DNA of 64,000 nt from Glandiceps talaboti (lineage: Eukaryota; Hemichordata; Enteropneusta; Spengelidae): positions 5,010,001 to 5,074,000 of the forward strand of contig NC_135561.1 of the NCBI RefSeq assembly GCF_964340395.1. The letters run 5' to 3'. This document shows, piece after piece, positions 1-30,272 of the stretch. A program made the translations under genes and the position numbers. The first letter of the stretch is position 1. Every line of letters starts with the position of its first letter. The notes under the pieces are model-generated. The model was not told the DNA's origin. It was given only the letters and a program-made list of their open reading frames with translations, and ran no database searches.

Positions 1-85
1 GAAATTACCTCAAGAAATAGATTGAGGTGCTACTGATAATGCGAGTATTGACTTGATATGTACTTGTGTTATTTTGTTTCCACAG

Positions 86-19641
<19,556 letters not shown>

Positions 19642-19820
19642 AAGAATTCCAGAAATCTGCATAGCAAGAGAACGAGAGAAGAGAATTATGCACACACAAC
19701 GTAGAACCCAAAGCAATGAAATGATGTATTCAATTCGTTATTGTTTTCTGATGTCTTTTTTAAACGATTTCCAAGTATTTGTTCTTTTATACTGGGAATT
19801 GCTCACAACAGCAGGTCTTC

Positions 19821-19826
19821 AATAAA
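19821..19826 (+). terminator. RPN2 polyadenylation signal
   Basis: AATAAA 180 bp after the proposed stop codon. A second AATAAA lies at 19881-19886. Confidence 0.65.
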
Positions 19827-19864
19827 ACACAACCAAAAGTACTCGAAAAAAGTGTCCTGAGTAT

Positions 19865-19870
19865 TTTATT
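19865..19870 (-). terminator. HDDC2 polyadenylation signal
   Basis: TTTATT on the plus strand is AATAAA on the minus strand, 63 bp beyond the HDDC2 stop codon. With the RPN2 signals at 19821 and 19881, the two 3' ends abut or overlap. Confidence 0.6.
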
Positions 19871-19932
19871 CATTACTTAGAATAAATCATTTTTTCCTTC
19901 ATAAAAATAACCCTGTATAATGTTCTGTGTTT

Positions 19933-20147
19933 TCAACTTGAAGTCGACTCTTCTTTACTTGATTGTCTATCCTTACTGAGTTCAGTAACTGAATTGTCTT
20001 GCCTGTCTGTCCCAAGTTCAGTAACTGACTTCTCTTTATTTGGTTGCCTGTCCGTCCCGAGTTCAGTAACTGACTCATCTTTACTTGGTTGTCTCTTCCT
20101 ATTAAGTTCAGCTACCCACTGTTGTACTCTAGGATGTTGAAATTTAC
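19933..20147 (-). CDS. HDDC2: HDDC2 exon 6 with C-terminal repeats
   Basis: Acceptor ttcacttgtag, 71 residues and stop. It begins GKFQHPRVQQWVAELNRKRQ (human GKFNHPEIVQLVSELEAER) and then holds three SVTEL(G/S)(T/K)DRQ units at residues 203, 218 and 230, spaced 15 and 12 residues, ending KEESTSS. Confidence 0.95.
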
Positions 20148-23100
20148 CTACAAGTGAAAACAAGCATTTAGTACTAAAGTTCCCAATGCTATAAATCTTT
20201 ATGGCCTGGATATGAGTTTTGTGGACCAAGGTTGTATATGGTGGAAGGGCCTGTAGCCATAAAACCGGGTCCACGAAACCAATGTCCAGGCCATTAGCTT
20301 GTATCATGTGCCCTATGTAGCATTAAACTGGCATGGAAACATAATGTAAATCACATAAATTGATAGGAAAACTTTATGTGCAAAAATGTAAAGATAGCGA
20401 AACCCAAAATAAAACCAAATCACTGAACGACGGATATCGACAAACTTGCCGTATTTGGACAAAAAGTGCCAGGGCAGGATACAGGAAATTTTTACATCAA
20501 CTCATACAAACATTCCACTGAGTCACATTGGAAGTAAGTAATGATGTTTCACAATCAGTTTGACAATTGACAGACAGTAGTGATGAAATTCCTGACATTT
20601 TTACTTGACTTTTTAAATGTTTTGGGGTTACATGCTCTTTACCTAGATCAAGATACGTGTAATACAGCACATATTAATGTAGTCCCATCCCATAATATAC
20701 TCAAAGCACTGTACAACTATAACCAAAGACCATATACAGAAGAAACAAATCCATGTTGCCACTTAATCAACAGGACTAAGCCATAATCTAATGATAACAT
20801 CCTAAATGGCAGAAAGACAACAACACAAATGTTTGAATCCTGAAAAAAAAATGACCGTAAGGGTCAAACCAGCTATGTACAAAAAATTATTTAACCACTA
20901 ATTTGACCAAAATTATTTGGCAATATGATTGAAACGATGAATTTATGAAAATACAAAATTTGAATTTCACATTCATACCTTTGGTTGACTCAAAGAAATC
21001 TTGGAGTTCCCCAAATCTTTTCTCGTCATTTTCATATTCATGTGCTTGTAGTATCATTTCAAATCTATCCAAGTCTTTCACCAATCTTGCCTCTTTGCTA
21101 GACTGAAATTCATATTCCTGTACGATAAAAAGACATACATGGGAACCCAATACATGCAGTGTAGTGTAGTACAATGAGGAAGAAGATACAGCATCAAAGA
21201 GGATCACGTTGGCACATATCACAAGGAATGTGCTTAAAATGCAGCAACAAATGTCACTGTTAAATGGTAATACATTTTTAGAAGGCATCGTTTCAGCAGA
21301 ATAAATGTTCAAAACCAATACATGCAGTGTAGTGTAGTATAATGAGGAAGAAGATACAGCATCAAAGAGGATCACTTTGGCATCTCACAAGGAATGTGCT
21401 TAAAATGTAGCAACAAATGTCACTGTTAAATGGTAATATATTTTTAGAAGGCATCGTTTCAGCAGAATAAATGTTCAAAACCAATACATGCAGTGTAGTG
21501 TAGTATAATGAGGAAGAAGATACAGCATCAAAGAGGATCACTTTGGCATCTCACAAGGAATGTGCTTAAAATGTAGCAACAAATGTCACTGTTAAATGGT
21601 AATATATTTTTAGAAGGCATCGTTTCAGCAGAATAAATGTTCAAAACCAGTGATAAATAGATAACAATAAACCCCAATATATTTATTCAGCTTCAACTTA
21701 AATACAAAATTCAAACTGTTCATGTTTTGATTTACTCAAACTGTCCCCCTAAGCCCCAAAGCTGATACTAACCTCCCAAAGCTGATACAGTTCATGTCCA
21801 GTGTCTGGTCCAACTAACCCTGACAGCCTTTCCATTGCTTCCTGGAAAAATACAATGTGACAGTTTTGAGACTTATAAGAGACATATATTAAAGTGTTTT
21901 ACAACACATCACACTACCAGGCATACATTCTTTCCAGAGTGAAAGAAAACCAACTGTAAAACTCCTGTACTACTGTAATAGTGCCCTAGGGAAAAAGAAA
22001 CTGAATGTTCTACCTCTGTATGCAAATTGAGGTCACTAGTTTGTACCATGTGACATGGTCTAAGCCAATCACTGAAAGCTGTATGACAATGGTGTGTTAT
22101 AAAAAAAAAACTATTTCTTACCTGGTCTTATTGGGGCACGAGTAGATGCCATGTTACCCACTGTGCACTGTTATTTATAGATAATATTTCCCTCATATCA
22201 GCTTTCAGTCTTGACAAGTAGTTTCTGAATAACAGCCCTTGAAGTAATAGACATCTACTAGTGCCCACATAGCCAGGCAATAAGTGTATAATAATCAAAT
22301 ACCTTTTCCCTACGGTGTTTTTCTTCTTTACTTATACCATCAGCTGGTGCAATGTCTCCCACAATGCATTCTGCCATGTCATGAACCAAGGCCAGTTTGA
22401 TACAACTGTACAGTAAAGAGATAGTCAGATTGAAAAATGAAGTCTTTTCAAAGTGCAAAATACTAATTCCTATGCAATTTCTTTTGTATTTTGCAATTTT
22501 CCATTCATCCATATATGTACTAGCAAGGTGGCCATGCAACAGTTTGGTGTCAGTTTAACAGACTACTTCTTCAAACAAGATAATTGTTTTCATGTCTGCA
22601 TGCTGGTTATGTAGCTTCTTGCATTCTCAGAACCTGAAATAGTTTTACCTCATGCTAGAGAGTCAAAACAGAACAAGATTGTTGACTTATTCTCATACTT
22701 ACTAATATAGTAATAATAACGTATGTGTATTAAATGCTTGGTGTGGCCGTCAAGACATGTCAACCAAGAAATAAAATGATTGTTACTTTCATGGCATGCC
22801 TATATATAGTCAGTAATTATATTTCAGATAATGAGAGTTAATGAGGCATAAGCTTAGTTTATATGATTTGGGATGTAATTTCTTTTTGCATATTAATAGG
22901 TATTTGCAGTTTTCTACTTACTGGTCAATGTATACTTAAACCATCACTTGCAATTAACTGAACTCAAACCATGTATAAATATATAATGTAATTTTTCATG
23001 TATCAAAAGGTACAGGAACTCCCTACAACATGATCAACAGTTCTAACAATGCTAAAACACAAACTGTAATGTCATAGAAGGTATCATAGGATCAAAATTA

Positions 23101-24310
23101 ACGTTAACACTAGAGTATAGTTTAATCAAAGTTTTTAAAAAAGCTTATAAACTCAGTTTGTGCCACTTTGCGTCCACCTCACTCACTGTTCTTTGTTGAC
23201 ACCATCTTTGTTGGTATCCAATAGCAACGTCATGATAGCCATTCTGTACATGTGATCCGACACACTTTCTACTTCCTTTATGCCTCTCAGTACCCACCCA
23301 GTTCTCTTTACTTTCTACCAAAAAAAAAATATGAATTATCAATTTATTTCTGTATCAAACTCATTTCCCTTATTAAGTTTCTCAAATGTTTACATTGTCC
23401 ATCCCAGACAGTATTGTGCAGTATTTCAAAGCTTAAAGGACTACTTCAGATCAGAAGCTAGATCTGAAAACAATTACCTGGCAGAGTTATAGAAAAAGTT
23501 GGTTAATAATGGCTCCACTGATAAGATAACACTAATGTGATGACCCGGGATTGAAACACATTTATTTAAAGATGTTAAGATTTAGGCTTGAAGAACAGTA
23601 GTCTGGGAGAGTTTATAGAAAAAGTTAGTTCAGAACAAAACAATTATACCTTTTTATCCTCACAATTCCATTGATAAGATAATATTAATATGATATTTGG
23701 GACACATCATTTAATCATGGGGTCAACATGGGAGGGGGTACTCTCATTGCAAAGGTGTATGCTGGCATTCATTCTGTATGGAAAGGGGGTATCAAGATAT
23801 AACTAGATTGAAAAGGTGCTTCTCCCCCCCCCCGCTGCAAAGTGAAATCCATCCCTCAAAACAACCCCCACCCCCACCCTGCCACAACCCACCCGGCAGA
23901 ATCTGACCTATCTATCCAATCGTAGTTTGAATGACGAGGAAACAAGAGTTGTAAACTAGTATTGATGCCCTGATATCGTGATGACGAACGGATATTCAAA
24001 AAATATAACAGCAAAAAATATCGCCACCGGTGAATGCTCACAAAAAATGGCATTCGTACATACCGCAATTACGCTAATAGTATATTCTGTAGCAAAATTA
24101 TCCTGGAATAGAAAATCGAGTGACAAGTAAATGACTGACAAACTGTGCTTCAACTTGCACAGGTAAGAATGGTACGTCCTAATTCTATATCTACGGTAGT
24201 CTACATGAGTTGTTTACCTTTAATTGTCCAACCAATGTCATAAATTCAAGTAACTTTCCTACATTTCCAGACTCTGCTGCCATGTTTCTTACTTTTTCAA
24301 GCAAACTCAT
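19933..24310 (-). CDS. HDDC2: HDDC2, HD-domain 5'-deoxynucleotidase, complete
   Basis: Metal-dependent phosphohydrolase of the YfbR/HDDC2 family, thought to dephosphorylate deoxynucleoside 5'-monophosphates. Six exons on the minus strand: 24310-24218, 23314-23187, 22405-22303, 21841-21773, 21117-20979, 20147-19933. They total 747 nt, 248 residues, all GT-AG. HD-domain ligands are visible: H52 (SDHMYRMA), H82-D83 (LALVHDMAECIVGDIAP) and D148 (KDLDRFEMILQ). The family signature KEEKHRRE follows at about 100-107. Human HDDC2 is about 204 residues; the extra length is a C-terminal tail with SVTEL repeats (residues 203-234). The start at 24310 has a purine at -3 and a short leader before the conserved LLEFMTLVGQLK. 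It shares a promoter with MRPS28 and converges on RPN2. Confidence 0.96.
20148..20978 (-). other. HDDC2 intron 5
   Basis: 0.8 kb, AT-rich. No element or gene recognised. Confidence 0.7.
20979..21117 (-). CDS. HDDC2: HDDC2 exon 5
   Basis: Acceptor atcgtacag, donor gtatga, 139 nt. It encodes EYEFQSSKEARLVKDLDRFE, then MILQAHEYEN and FFESTK. It carries the distal metal ligand D148. Confidence 0.95.
21147..21646. repeat. 168-bp tandem repeat, three copies, in HDDC2 intron 4
   Basis: The unit starting ccaatacatgcagtgtagtg occurs at 21147, 21315 and 21481. The second and third copies are identical as far as I can compare. The first differs by a few substitutions and a 2-bp length change. Confidence 0.92.
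21773..21841 (-). CDS. HDDC2: HDDC2 exon 4
   Basis: Acceptor tttttccag, donor gttagt, 23 codons, phase 0. It encodes EAMERLSGLVGPDTGHELYQ and LWE (human ELYELWE). Confidence 0.95.
21896..22110 (-). mobile_element. MITE A, copy 2 (inverted)
   Basis: From gttttacaacacatcacac to gtgtgttataaaa. It aligns with the reverse complement of 2042-2247. HDDC2 intron 3. Confidence 0.68.
22112..22285 (+). mobile_element. MITE B, copy 2
   Basis: The left end (ctatttcttacctggtctta) is decayed, while the right end agccaggcaataagt is intact. Same orientation as 2248-2411. It ends 17 bp from the HDDC2 exon 3 splice donor. Confidence 0.68.
22303..22405 (-). CDS. HDDC2: HDDC2 exon 3 (HD motif)
   Basis: Acceptor tactgtacag, donor gtattt, 103 nt. 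It encodes CIKLALVHDMAECIVGDIAP and then ADGISKEEKHRREK, nearly identical to human. Confidence 0.97.
22406..23186 (-). other. HDDC2 intron 2
   Basis: 0.8 kb, AT-rich. Nothing recognised. Confidence 0.7.
23187..23314 (-). CDS. HDDC2: HDDC2 exon 2
   Basis: Acceptor tttttggtag, donor gtgagt, 128 nt. It encodes KVKRTGWVLRGIKEVESVSD and then HMYRMAIMTLLL (human RVPRTGWVYRNVQRPESVSD). H52 is the first HD-domain ligand. Confidence 0.95.
23515..23575 (-). repeat. Dispersed SINE-like repeat, copy 2
   Basis: On the minus strand ttcaatcccgggtcat precedes a 24-nt block identical to 2844-2867. A weaker relative lies at 23667-23695. HDDC2 intron 1. Confidence 0.45.
24218..24310 (-). CDS. HDDC2: HDDC2 exon 1
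   Basis: Start codon at 24310-24308, donor gtaaac at 24217, 31 codons. MSLLEKVRNMAAESGNVGKL then LEFMTLVGQLK (human LLQFLRLVGQLK). An alternative start at M10 (AACATGG) is possible. Confidence 0.92.
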
Positions 24311-24416
24311 GCCTTCCCTCGTGGAAGCCAATCAAAAATACCCATATAGATTGAGTTTGGTTAGCGAGCGCACTGAACATGAATCTGATTGGCCAATTCC
24401 TTCACGCTTATCCAAA
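24311..24416. promoter_or_regulatory. Bidirectional HDDC2/MRPS28 promoter
   Basis: 106 bp between the two start codons. CCAAT boxes on the plus strand at 24328-24332 and 24393-24397, and on the minus strand at 24388-24392, are candidate NF-Y sites. No TATA box at a usual position. aaaatggctgc at 24415-24425 fits the YY1 consensus AAnATGGCnGC overlapping the MRPS28 initiation codon. This arrangement is typical of housekeeping and mitochondrial genes. Confidence 0.75.
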
Positions 24417-24859
24417 ATGGCTGCGCCCATGCTCAGGCGAGGTTTTCTCGGATGTCCACACATTTTTAGGAATTTTCTATTTGGAAAACACCTTTCTACC
24501 GATAAGAATTCAGGCATCGACCCCTCAAAGAACAGTGATGTCCAAAATGATCTTACAGAAGATCCTACAGTTTTAGAAACAGAGAAACCGAAGTTAACGG
24601 GCTTCGCACAGGCCTTCCAAAAACATGCAACCATACTGGATGTCACACTAGGAGAAGACGCGGACGAGACACCAGTGTTGAAAAACGAACCTCCAAAAAG
24701 CTTTGCAACTTTACTTAGGAACTCAACACATGTTCACATTGGAAATGGTAAAAATCAAATCGTACTAGGAAAGATATACCACGTTGTGGATGACGATTTA
24801 TACATCGATTTTGGAGGCAAGTTTCACTGTGTCTGCAAGAAACCACAGGAAGACCCTGA
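24417..24859 (+). CDS. MRPS28: MRPS28 exon 1
   Basis: 443 nt; donor gtaagt immediately after GA of a split glutamate codon (residue 148). It carries the targeting peptide and most of the conserved domain. Confidence 0.94.
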
Positions 24860-25514
24860 GTAAGTATACACAAGAGAGTAATGCGGTTATTTTACCATCC
24901 CCATTAAGGTTTTGGAGAACTGGTACAGTAATAAAAACAAATGCATGTTACGAGTACATTAGTTCAATGTAAATGTAACAAACATGAATGAACAAAGTTT
25001 TGAAGGCCAAGCACACATTTTGTTGCTTCTTTTATTTTACAGTATGTGGTAAATTGATGATATCCGAATTGTATGTTCACTCAGAATGTCAAATGGATAC
25101 ATAGCAATACACTGAGAGATGCAGGTCAAGACAGTTTGTATGGTCTTTTGAAAGACAATTTCATCAAATATGACAATGAATCAATAGATGAATACTTGAA
25201 ATTTCTATAATAAATAAGTATGATACACTGGACACTTCAGATTAATACAATTGTGTAGTTTCCTTCATTTACTTTGTGTGTCTCATTGTCTGGTGCCTTG
25301 TTCATATAAAATACTATTCAACCAACTTACCGTTACCATGACAATGATTCTCTCTCTTGTATTATTTGTCTCCAGAAAATATTACAGAGGAGTGCAAGTG
25401 AGATTGAGATTACATGACGTGGAGCTGTCACAGCATTTTATCGGAGCAACACATGATATCACATTACTAGAAGCTGATGCTACATTACTCGGACTCAGAG
25501 AGAGACGGCAATGA
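24417..25514 (+). CDS. MRPS28: MRPS28 (bS1m), mitochondrial ribosomal protein, complete
   Basis: Small-subunit mitoribosomal protein bS1m. Two exons, 24417-24859 and 25376-25514, give 193 residues (human 187). The N terminus [12 protein letters not shown], basic and poor in acidic residues, fits a mitochondrial targeting peptide. Conserved family blocks are FAQAFQKH (63-70), FATLLRNS (96-103), [14 protein letters not shown] (127-140) and [18 protein letters not shown], then LLGLRERRQ at the C terminus. The human equivalents are [14 protein letters not shown] and [18 protein letters not shown]. The frame is open upstream to 24210, but that stretch is the HDDC2 first exon read backwards, so I start at 24417 where the YY1-like motif lies. 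Confidence 0.96.
24860..25375 (+). other. MRPS28 intron
   Basis: 516 bp, AT-rich. Nothing else recognised. Confidence 0.75.
25376..25514 (+). CDS. MRPS28: MRPS28 exon 2
   Basis: Acceptor tttgtctccag, 45 residues and [23 protein letters not shown] matches human [20 protein letters not shown]. Confidence 0.95.
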
Positions 25515-26343
25515 ATTATTGAACTGTTTGAACTTCTAACAAGTTTACATCTAAATGATGCTTTTAAGTGAATATTTCTTGTTGATGAATATCACTATTA
25601 TGTTGAACTGGGTCTCAAAGTAGTACTTCTCAGTATTTTAGGGTCATTATAAGCCCACTCCATCAATTCACATGAATAATGTAGCATAGCGGGTATAATG
25701 TGTTGTAAATTGCATAATATTGTGAAGACTTCAAGTTCACAGTGTTTTTTGTTGATTTTTTTTTTTTTTGGGGGGGGGGGGGGGAGGGGGGGGGGGTTAC
25801 AGTCATAGAAGGTATATGGATATTTGCTGCCCAAATGGGTCACTTTTTCATGCAAAATACCTAAACATAGGTCAAATTTTATTAGAAAATTCCCTATTCA
25901 TGTGATTGGTAACACAGGAAAGTCTCGTGCTTGCAGTGTTTTATGCTGCACTCTTACTCTGTACAGAGCACCACAAGCATTCATGCAATTACCCCGAGTT
26001 CACCATACTTGCAATCGCACATGTGGTTCTGTCATATTCCTGTTTCAAACTGGTATCATTATATTCAGCAATACAAGATGTAGTGTGTTGAAGGAACTAA
26101 ATAGTGGTATTGCATTTACTTGTGTACACCCTGAAGTCCTAGTATTTGTACCTATATTACATTGGACTATGATTTATACTTGTCAAGAATACATTGCTTC
26201 ACAAAATGTTGGTGTGTTACAGTGTTGTCATAGTTGTCTTAGAGATCACATATTTATGACTGCATGGCTGTGAATGAAATCTGTTCGTATGATTCCACGC
26301 ATTTTCTGTGAAACATTCTGTTGTCTTTACTTGTGTAAATAAA
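25515..26343 (+). other. Probable MRPS28 3' UTR
   Basis: No AATAAA is evident before 26338-26343, so the transcript may extend there. It contains a T13-G tract (25757-25797). The 149-codon open frame at 25824-26273 has no recognisable similarity and is probably chance. Confidence 0.5.
25757..25797. repeat. Poly-T/poly-G tract
   Basis: Thirteen T followed by 28 bases that are G except for one A. The G run could form a quadruplex. Confidence 0.9.
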
Positions 26344-29330
26344 TTTCATTTGTCGTTTTTATGGGATAACAGGATTACAATGTAAACATAGACCCTAAAT
26401 GCATGATAGTGGTGAAAACCCTGGAGTATAAGTACACAAATATATGAAATCACAGGATTTAACAGGATCTCTAAGGATTACCTTTTTTATTTTTTTACAA
26501 CCTGTAATCATGATTGTAAGCCCCCCCCCAAAAAAAAAAAATGAAACGAAATGAAAACTACAGAATCCACATCATGAACGAGTTCTCGTACATGTACATG
26601 GACCAATTACCAATATTTGCCACCGAGGGCGCCCTTCATTCTCATCAGTGTACTACGGTAATGATCATCCAGGCTGCAGTTCTATCATGATCGATGAAAT
26701 AACGTGCAAATTGAGAAATAGTAAATCAAATATTTATCAATACTGTCGAATATGTATCAAAGGAGATATGTTTAATATTTGACGGTACTTGAACTATATG
26801 CATCTAAAGTAAGTCAACGAGAGAGAGACTGGAGACTAATTTTCAGTTGGTGGCCATGGCGTATCATTTGCTGTTTGCAAAAAGAAGTGATCCTCTTGTA
26901 AAAAAACTTAGTTAAATTATAACGATTGTTGAAGTATGGAGCTTGGATGTTTACAGGTCTGTTTTAATTTAGACATTTATTATTGGCTGTTTATCTAAGA
27001 AACTACAACGCTAAGTGAACCAGTAATTCACATGTGCCGAATCTTACTTTCAGCTTTGATAGCCTTTTCTATTCTCCATGTAAGAGAACACTTTTTCTAC
27101 TCGTGTTGTTATCCTATACTGTACGGAAGTCATTGATTCTGCCACGTTGTCTATTTATAAGATTATGTGAACAGTGAACCTTCTTTTTGGTGTAAAGACC
27201 GCCACCAGATGTTGACTTACGGCACGGTTTATCAACACCCCTATATCAAGACGATTGCTTCCCAGATTGACGTCGTGTACCCTGTGTACAATACTACTGC
27301 GTCTACCCTCAGGGAATTAAAATTTTTAATTGTCTTGGAGTTGACCATGAACTTGAAAGTTAAGTATAAATTATTTGAGATCCAATGCGGGCAAAGTAAT
27401 ATCCCGAATGCCCTTGCACCTGGTTTAGTTGCGAAGACGTAAACTCCGTGAAGGTCAAGTTGTAAAGACAAACAACCCAATATAATTCTTCTCTTTTGAA
27501 AGTCACGGTGTATTCTAAGAATGAGGACTGTGTATAGTTTAAATGGTCAAGGTCATATACCAAAAGCGAAAGTACAGACGAAAACTTCACAGAAATGTTT
27601 CCCGTTTTTAAAAAATAAAGCTCTGGAGCTGTCTCTTATTAGATAATATGAAGAGAAATTTCGGCATTCAATGTACTGGTACCATCCGATAATGGTATAT
27701 TAGAAATTGAACAAGACTGTCTGATCATCTAAGGACAAAGTCACTATAATTATTTATGCAGGTACATGTACATTGTATATAACAAATTTAAACTTCATTT
27801 TCAATCTATGGCAATAACGGATAACCCTGCGTTTATAAATAAGAAATAAGCAAACCAGATCGACACATTTGTCTATAGATATTTTTGAAGACTGTCAAAA
27901 TTAGTAACTCAATTATCGAGATCATTTCATTGTTTTGTAAAAATCGGCAGATCTTGAAAGCGATGGTGTAAAACTAGGTTGAATTCACCACTGGGACATT
28001 CGGAGAATAATTCCCTATAAGTTTCAAATTGGTGTAGTTTGATACCAGTTCGTATAAGTGTTCAGTTTTGTATTACAAAGAACGTACGCCAATTTATAAA
28101 TTGTATGAACTCGAACATTGACAAGTTTTACAAAGTCAGTTTCCCGTTGTTAATCAATAGTCAAGTCTGATGGCTATTATTATCGCAGATAAATTGGTAC
28201 AAGTTAAAGAAGTACAAGCAAACGAGAAAGACTATTTAGTTTCAATGAGATGGCACGATACGTCTCACACTAGGTTTTTTGTTACAAAATACACAAACAA
28301 AATAGGGCCAACAGGCACTGATAGCGCCAGCACTCGCATGACATGTTACATGTTATCTCACTGTGGACATAAGTAAACAGTTTTCTCTTTGAATCTTCCT
28401 TGTTTCACCTACAGTGAGATAAAAACGTGTCATTTTATATTCTTTCGCGTTATCAGTGTCTGTATTAATTTTTGTTTTATTTAAATGTGTAACAAAAAAC
28501 TTCGTGTGAAAAAATATGCTGCCAAATTGAAACTCTATAGTCACTTTGGTGTGGTAGTAATATCAAATATGAACGGCATGAAATGATGATACCACACTAT
28601 ACAGTATGAAACATAGACCGGACTGCATCCTTGAACGTTTTACATTACGGTTGATTTTGATGTTTGTTATTATTCCAGTATTTTGAAAGGAGCTAGATGC
28701 AACAAAGAAAAGTTTAAGGAGACCAGTCACCTCCTCAGCATAGCACTTTTTGATCTCAAGAATGATGACGTCAAATTGATTCTATGTATGTATTCGACAA
28801 TATCATTTAGCTCGTTGGCGAACAGATGTTACAACCAATAACGCTGTATAACTTATCAAGACCTCCGACCTATGCTTTTAAGCAAATTTTCTCATCAATA
28901 CCCCTGTTAGCTGTAATGTATGGTTCGTTTGTTTGTTTAAAAAGGGTCCCAGAATTATTTGTCCTCGTGTAAAGACCAATAATTATGCATTGTTTGTATT
29001 TTCGTTTTAGTCGTCGACGAGAGATTGACATGTTGAATTAATAGACGGCATATTTGAAAATCAGTATCGGTGCATTAGCGGATCGAGCGTAGTTGGCTAT
29101 CGTCTGCCTCTTTCGTGTGTTATCATAGATCATAGACTTGACTCCAGGGCCTATAATCTAATCTATGAAAACGTAAACTAGTGGGAAACTAATACTGTCT
29201 AAATAAATGTAGCTGATAAACGAAATTCTCCTAAGTACATAATTAGCACGTGAATTCTCCATACATGTCGTTCATTACACTTTGGATATACCTTTACTAT
29301 CCTAGTATATTTATATGTGTGTGTTTGTGT
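26344..29330. other. Intergenic, no gene recognised
   Basis: Open frames are under 95 codons and unrelated to known proteins. CpG becomes frequent from about here. A C9-A run lies at 26521-26540. Confidence 0.7.
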
Positions 29331-29496
29331 ATGCATGTATGTATGTATGTATGTATGTATGTATGTATGTATGTATGTATGTATGTATGTATGTATGTAT
29401 GGATGGATGGATGGATGGATGTATGTATGTATGTATGTATGTATGTATGTATGTATGTATGTATGTATGTATGTATGCATGCATGTATGTATGTAT
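29331..29496. repeat. (ATGT)n array with a (GGAT) core
   Basis: About 40 tetranucleotide units, interrupted at 29401-29420 by five GGAT units and near the end by ATGC units. Confidence 0.97.
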
Positions 29497-30212
29497 ACCC
29501 GTTTGTCTTCTCATGCGTGTGTACATATTTTCAAGTTTATTCTGTACGATCATTTTACTCCAAAGTTACCCAACTCAACTAACATTTAAAGGCAAGAAAA
29601 GTAACACGATTTCATAAAATCTCCACCATCCATCTCCAGTGTCTATTATTAATGAGATCTGTGAGGATAAAAGCTGCCTGTATAGGTCAAATCCCAAGGA
29701 TACACACTATAATGTCAAACTAACAACATAAAGAAACCCCAAGGACGTGATCCCATCGTCCATATTGTTTACTTTATGCGTTGGGTAGAGAGAAAGGTGA
29801 ACAGTTGTGTGATCATATGTTATAAGTATACGTGAAACGAATTTGTCGGGTTTAATATGTTTTCCACTTGTTTATATGGGTTTGAGCAATTTTTCTTTCG
29901 CATTTTATTTTCAAACTTTTAAATGACTTGTAAGCTTACTAAAAATGAAACAATGTGGCGTTAACGACTGTGATACAGGAAGAAACTTAAACTGAACCAG
30001 CGTGGATATAGAAAGGAACCCTTGCATCACTGAATTCCCTAGATAAACAAAGACACATTAGGGTATAATTATTGGACAATTAAAATCAGATGAAAACCAA
30101 AGCTGGTCTGATCAATGTACATATTTATTTTTATTGCCCCAAAAATCTTTCAAGAACGTGTACGTGATTCTTACCATGTTGGTTCGACTTGAACAACTTG
30201 GCTCAATAGAGA
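29497..30212. other. Intergenic, nothing recognised
   Basis: Unique AT-rich sequence between two microsatellites; no gene or element seen. Confidence 0.7.

Positions 30213-30272
<60 letters not shown>

Noticed and set aside
20887-21375. 162-codon minus-strand frame
   Set aside because: It is HDDC2 exon 5 read through into intron 4 and the 168-bp minisatellite on one side and into intron 5 on the other.
24210-24416. Upstream in-frame extension of MRPS28 by 69 codons
   Set aside because: It is antisense to HDDC2 exon 1 and the promoter. The added residues have no counterpart in MRPS28, and the YY1-like start-codon motif is at 24417.
25824-26273. 149-codon frame after MRPS28
   Set aside because: No recognisable domain, no splice or start context, and it lies in the probable 3' UTR.
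29199-29617. Open frames of poly(MYVC)/poly(YIHT) type
   Set aside because: Translations of (ATGT)n; the same applies to frames over the other microsatellites (7672-7959, 30112-30500, 33634-34300, 44306-44703, 47501-47907, 48918-49374, 53534-53791, 54982-55514, 57136-57714, 63437-63825).
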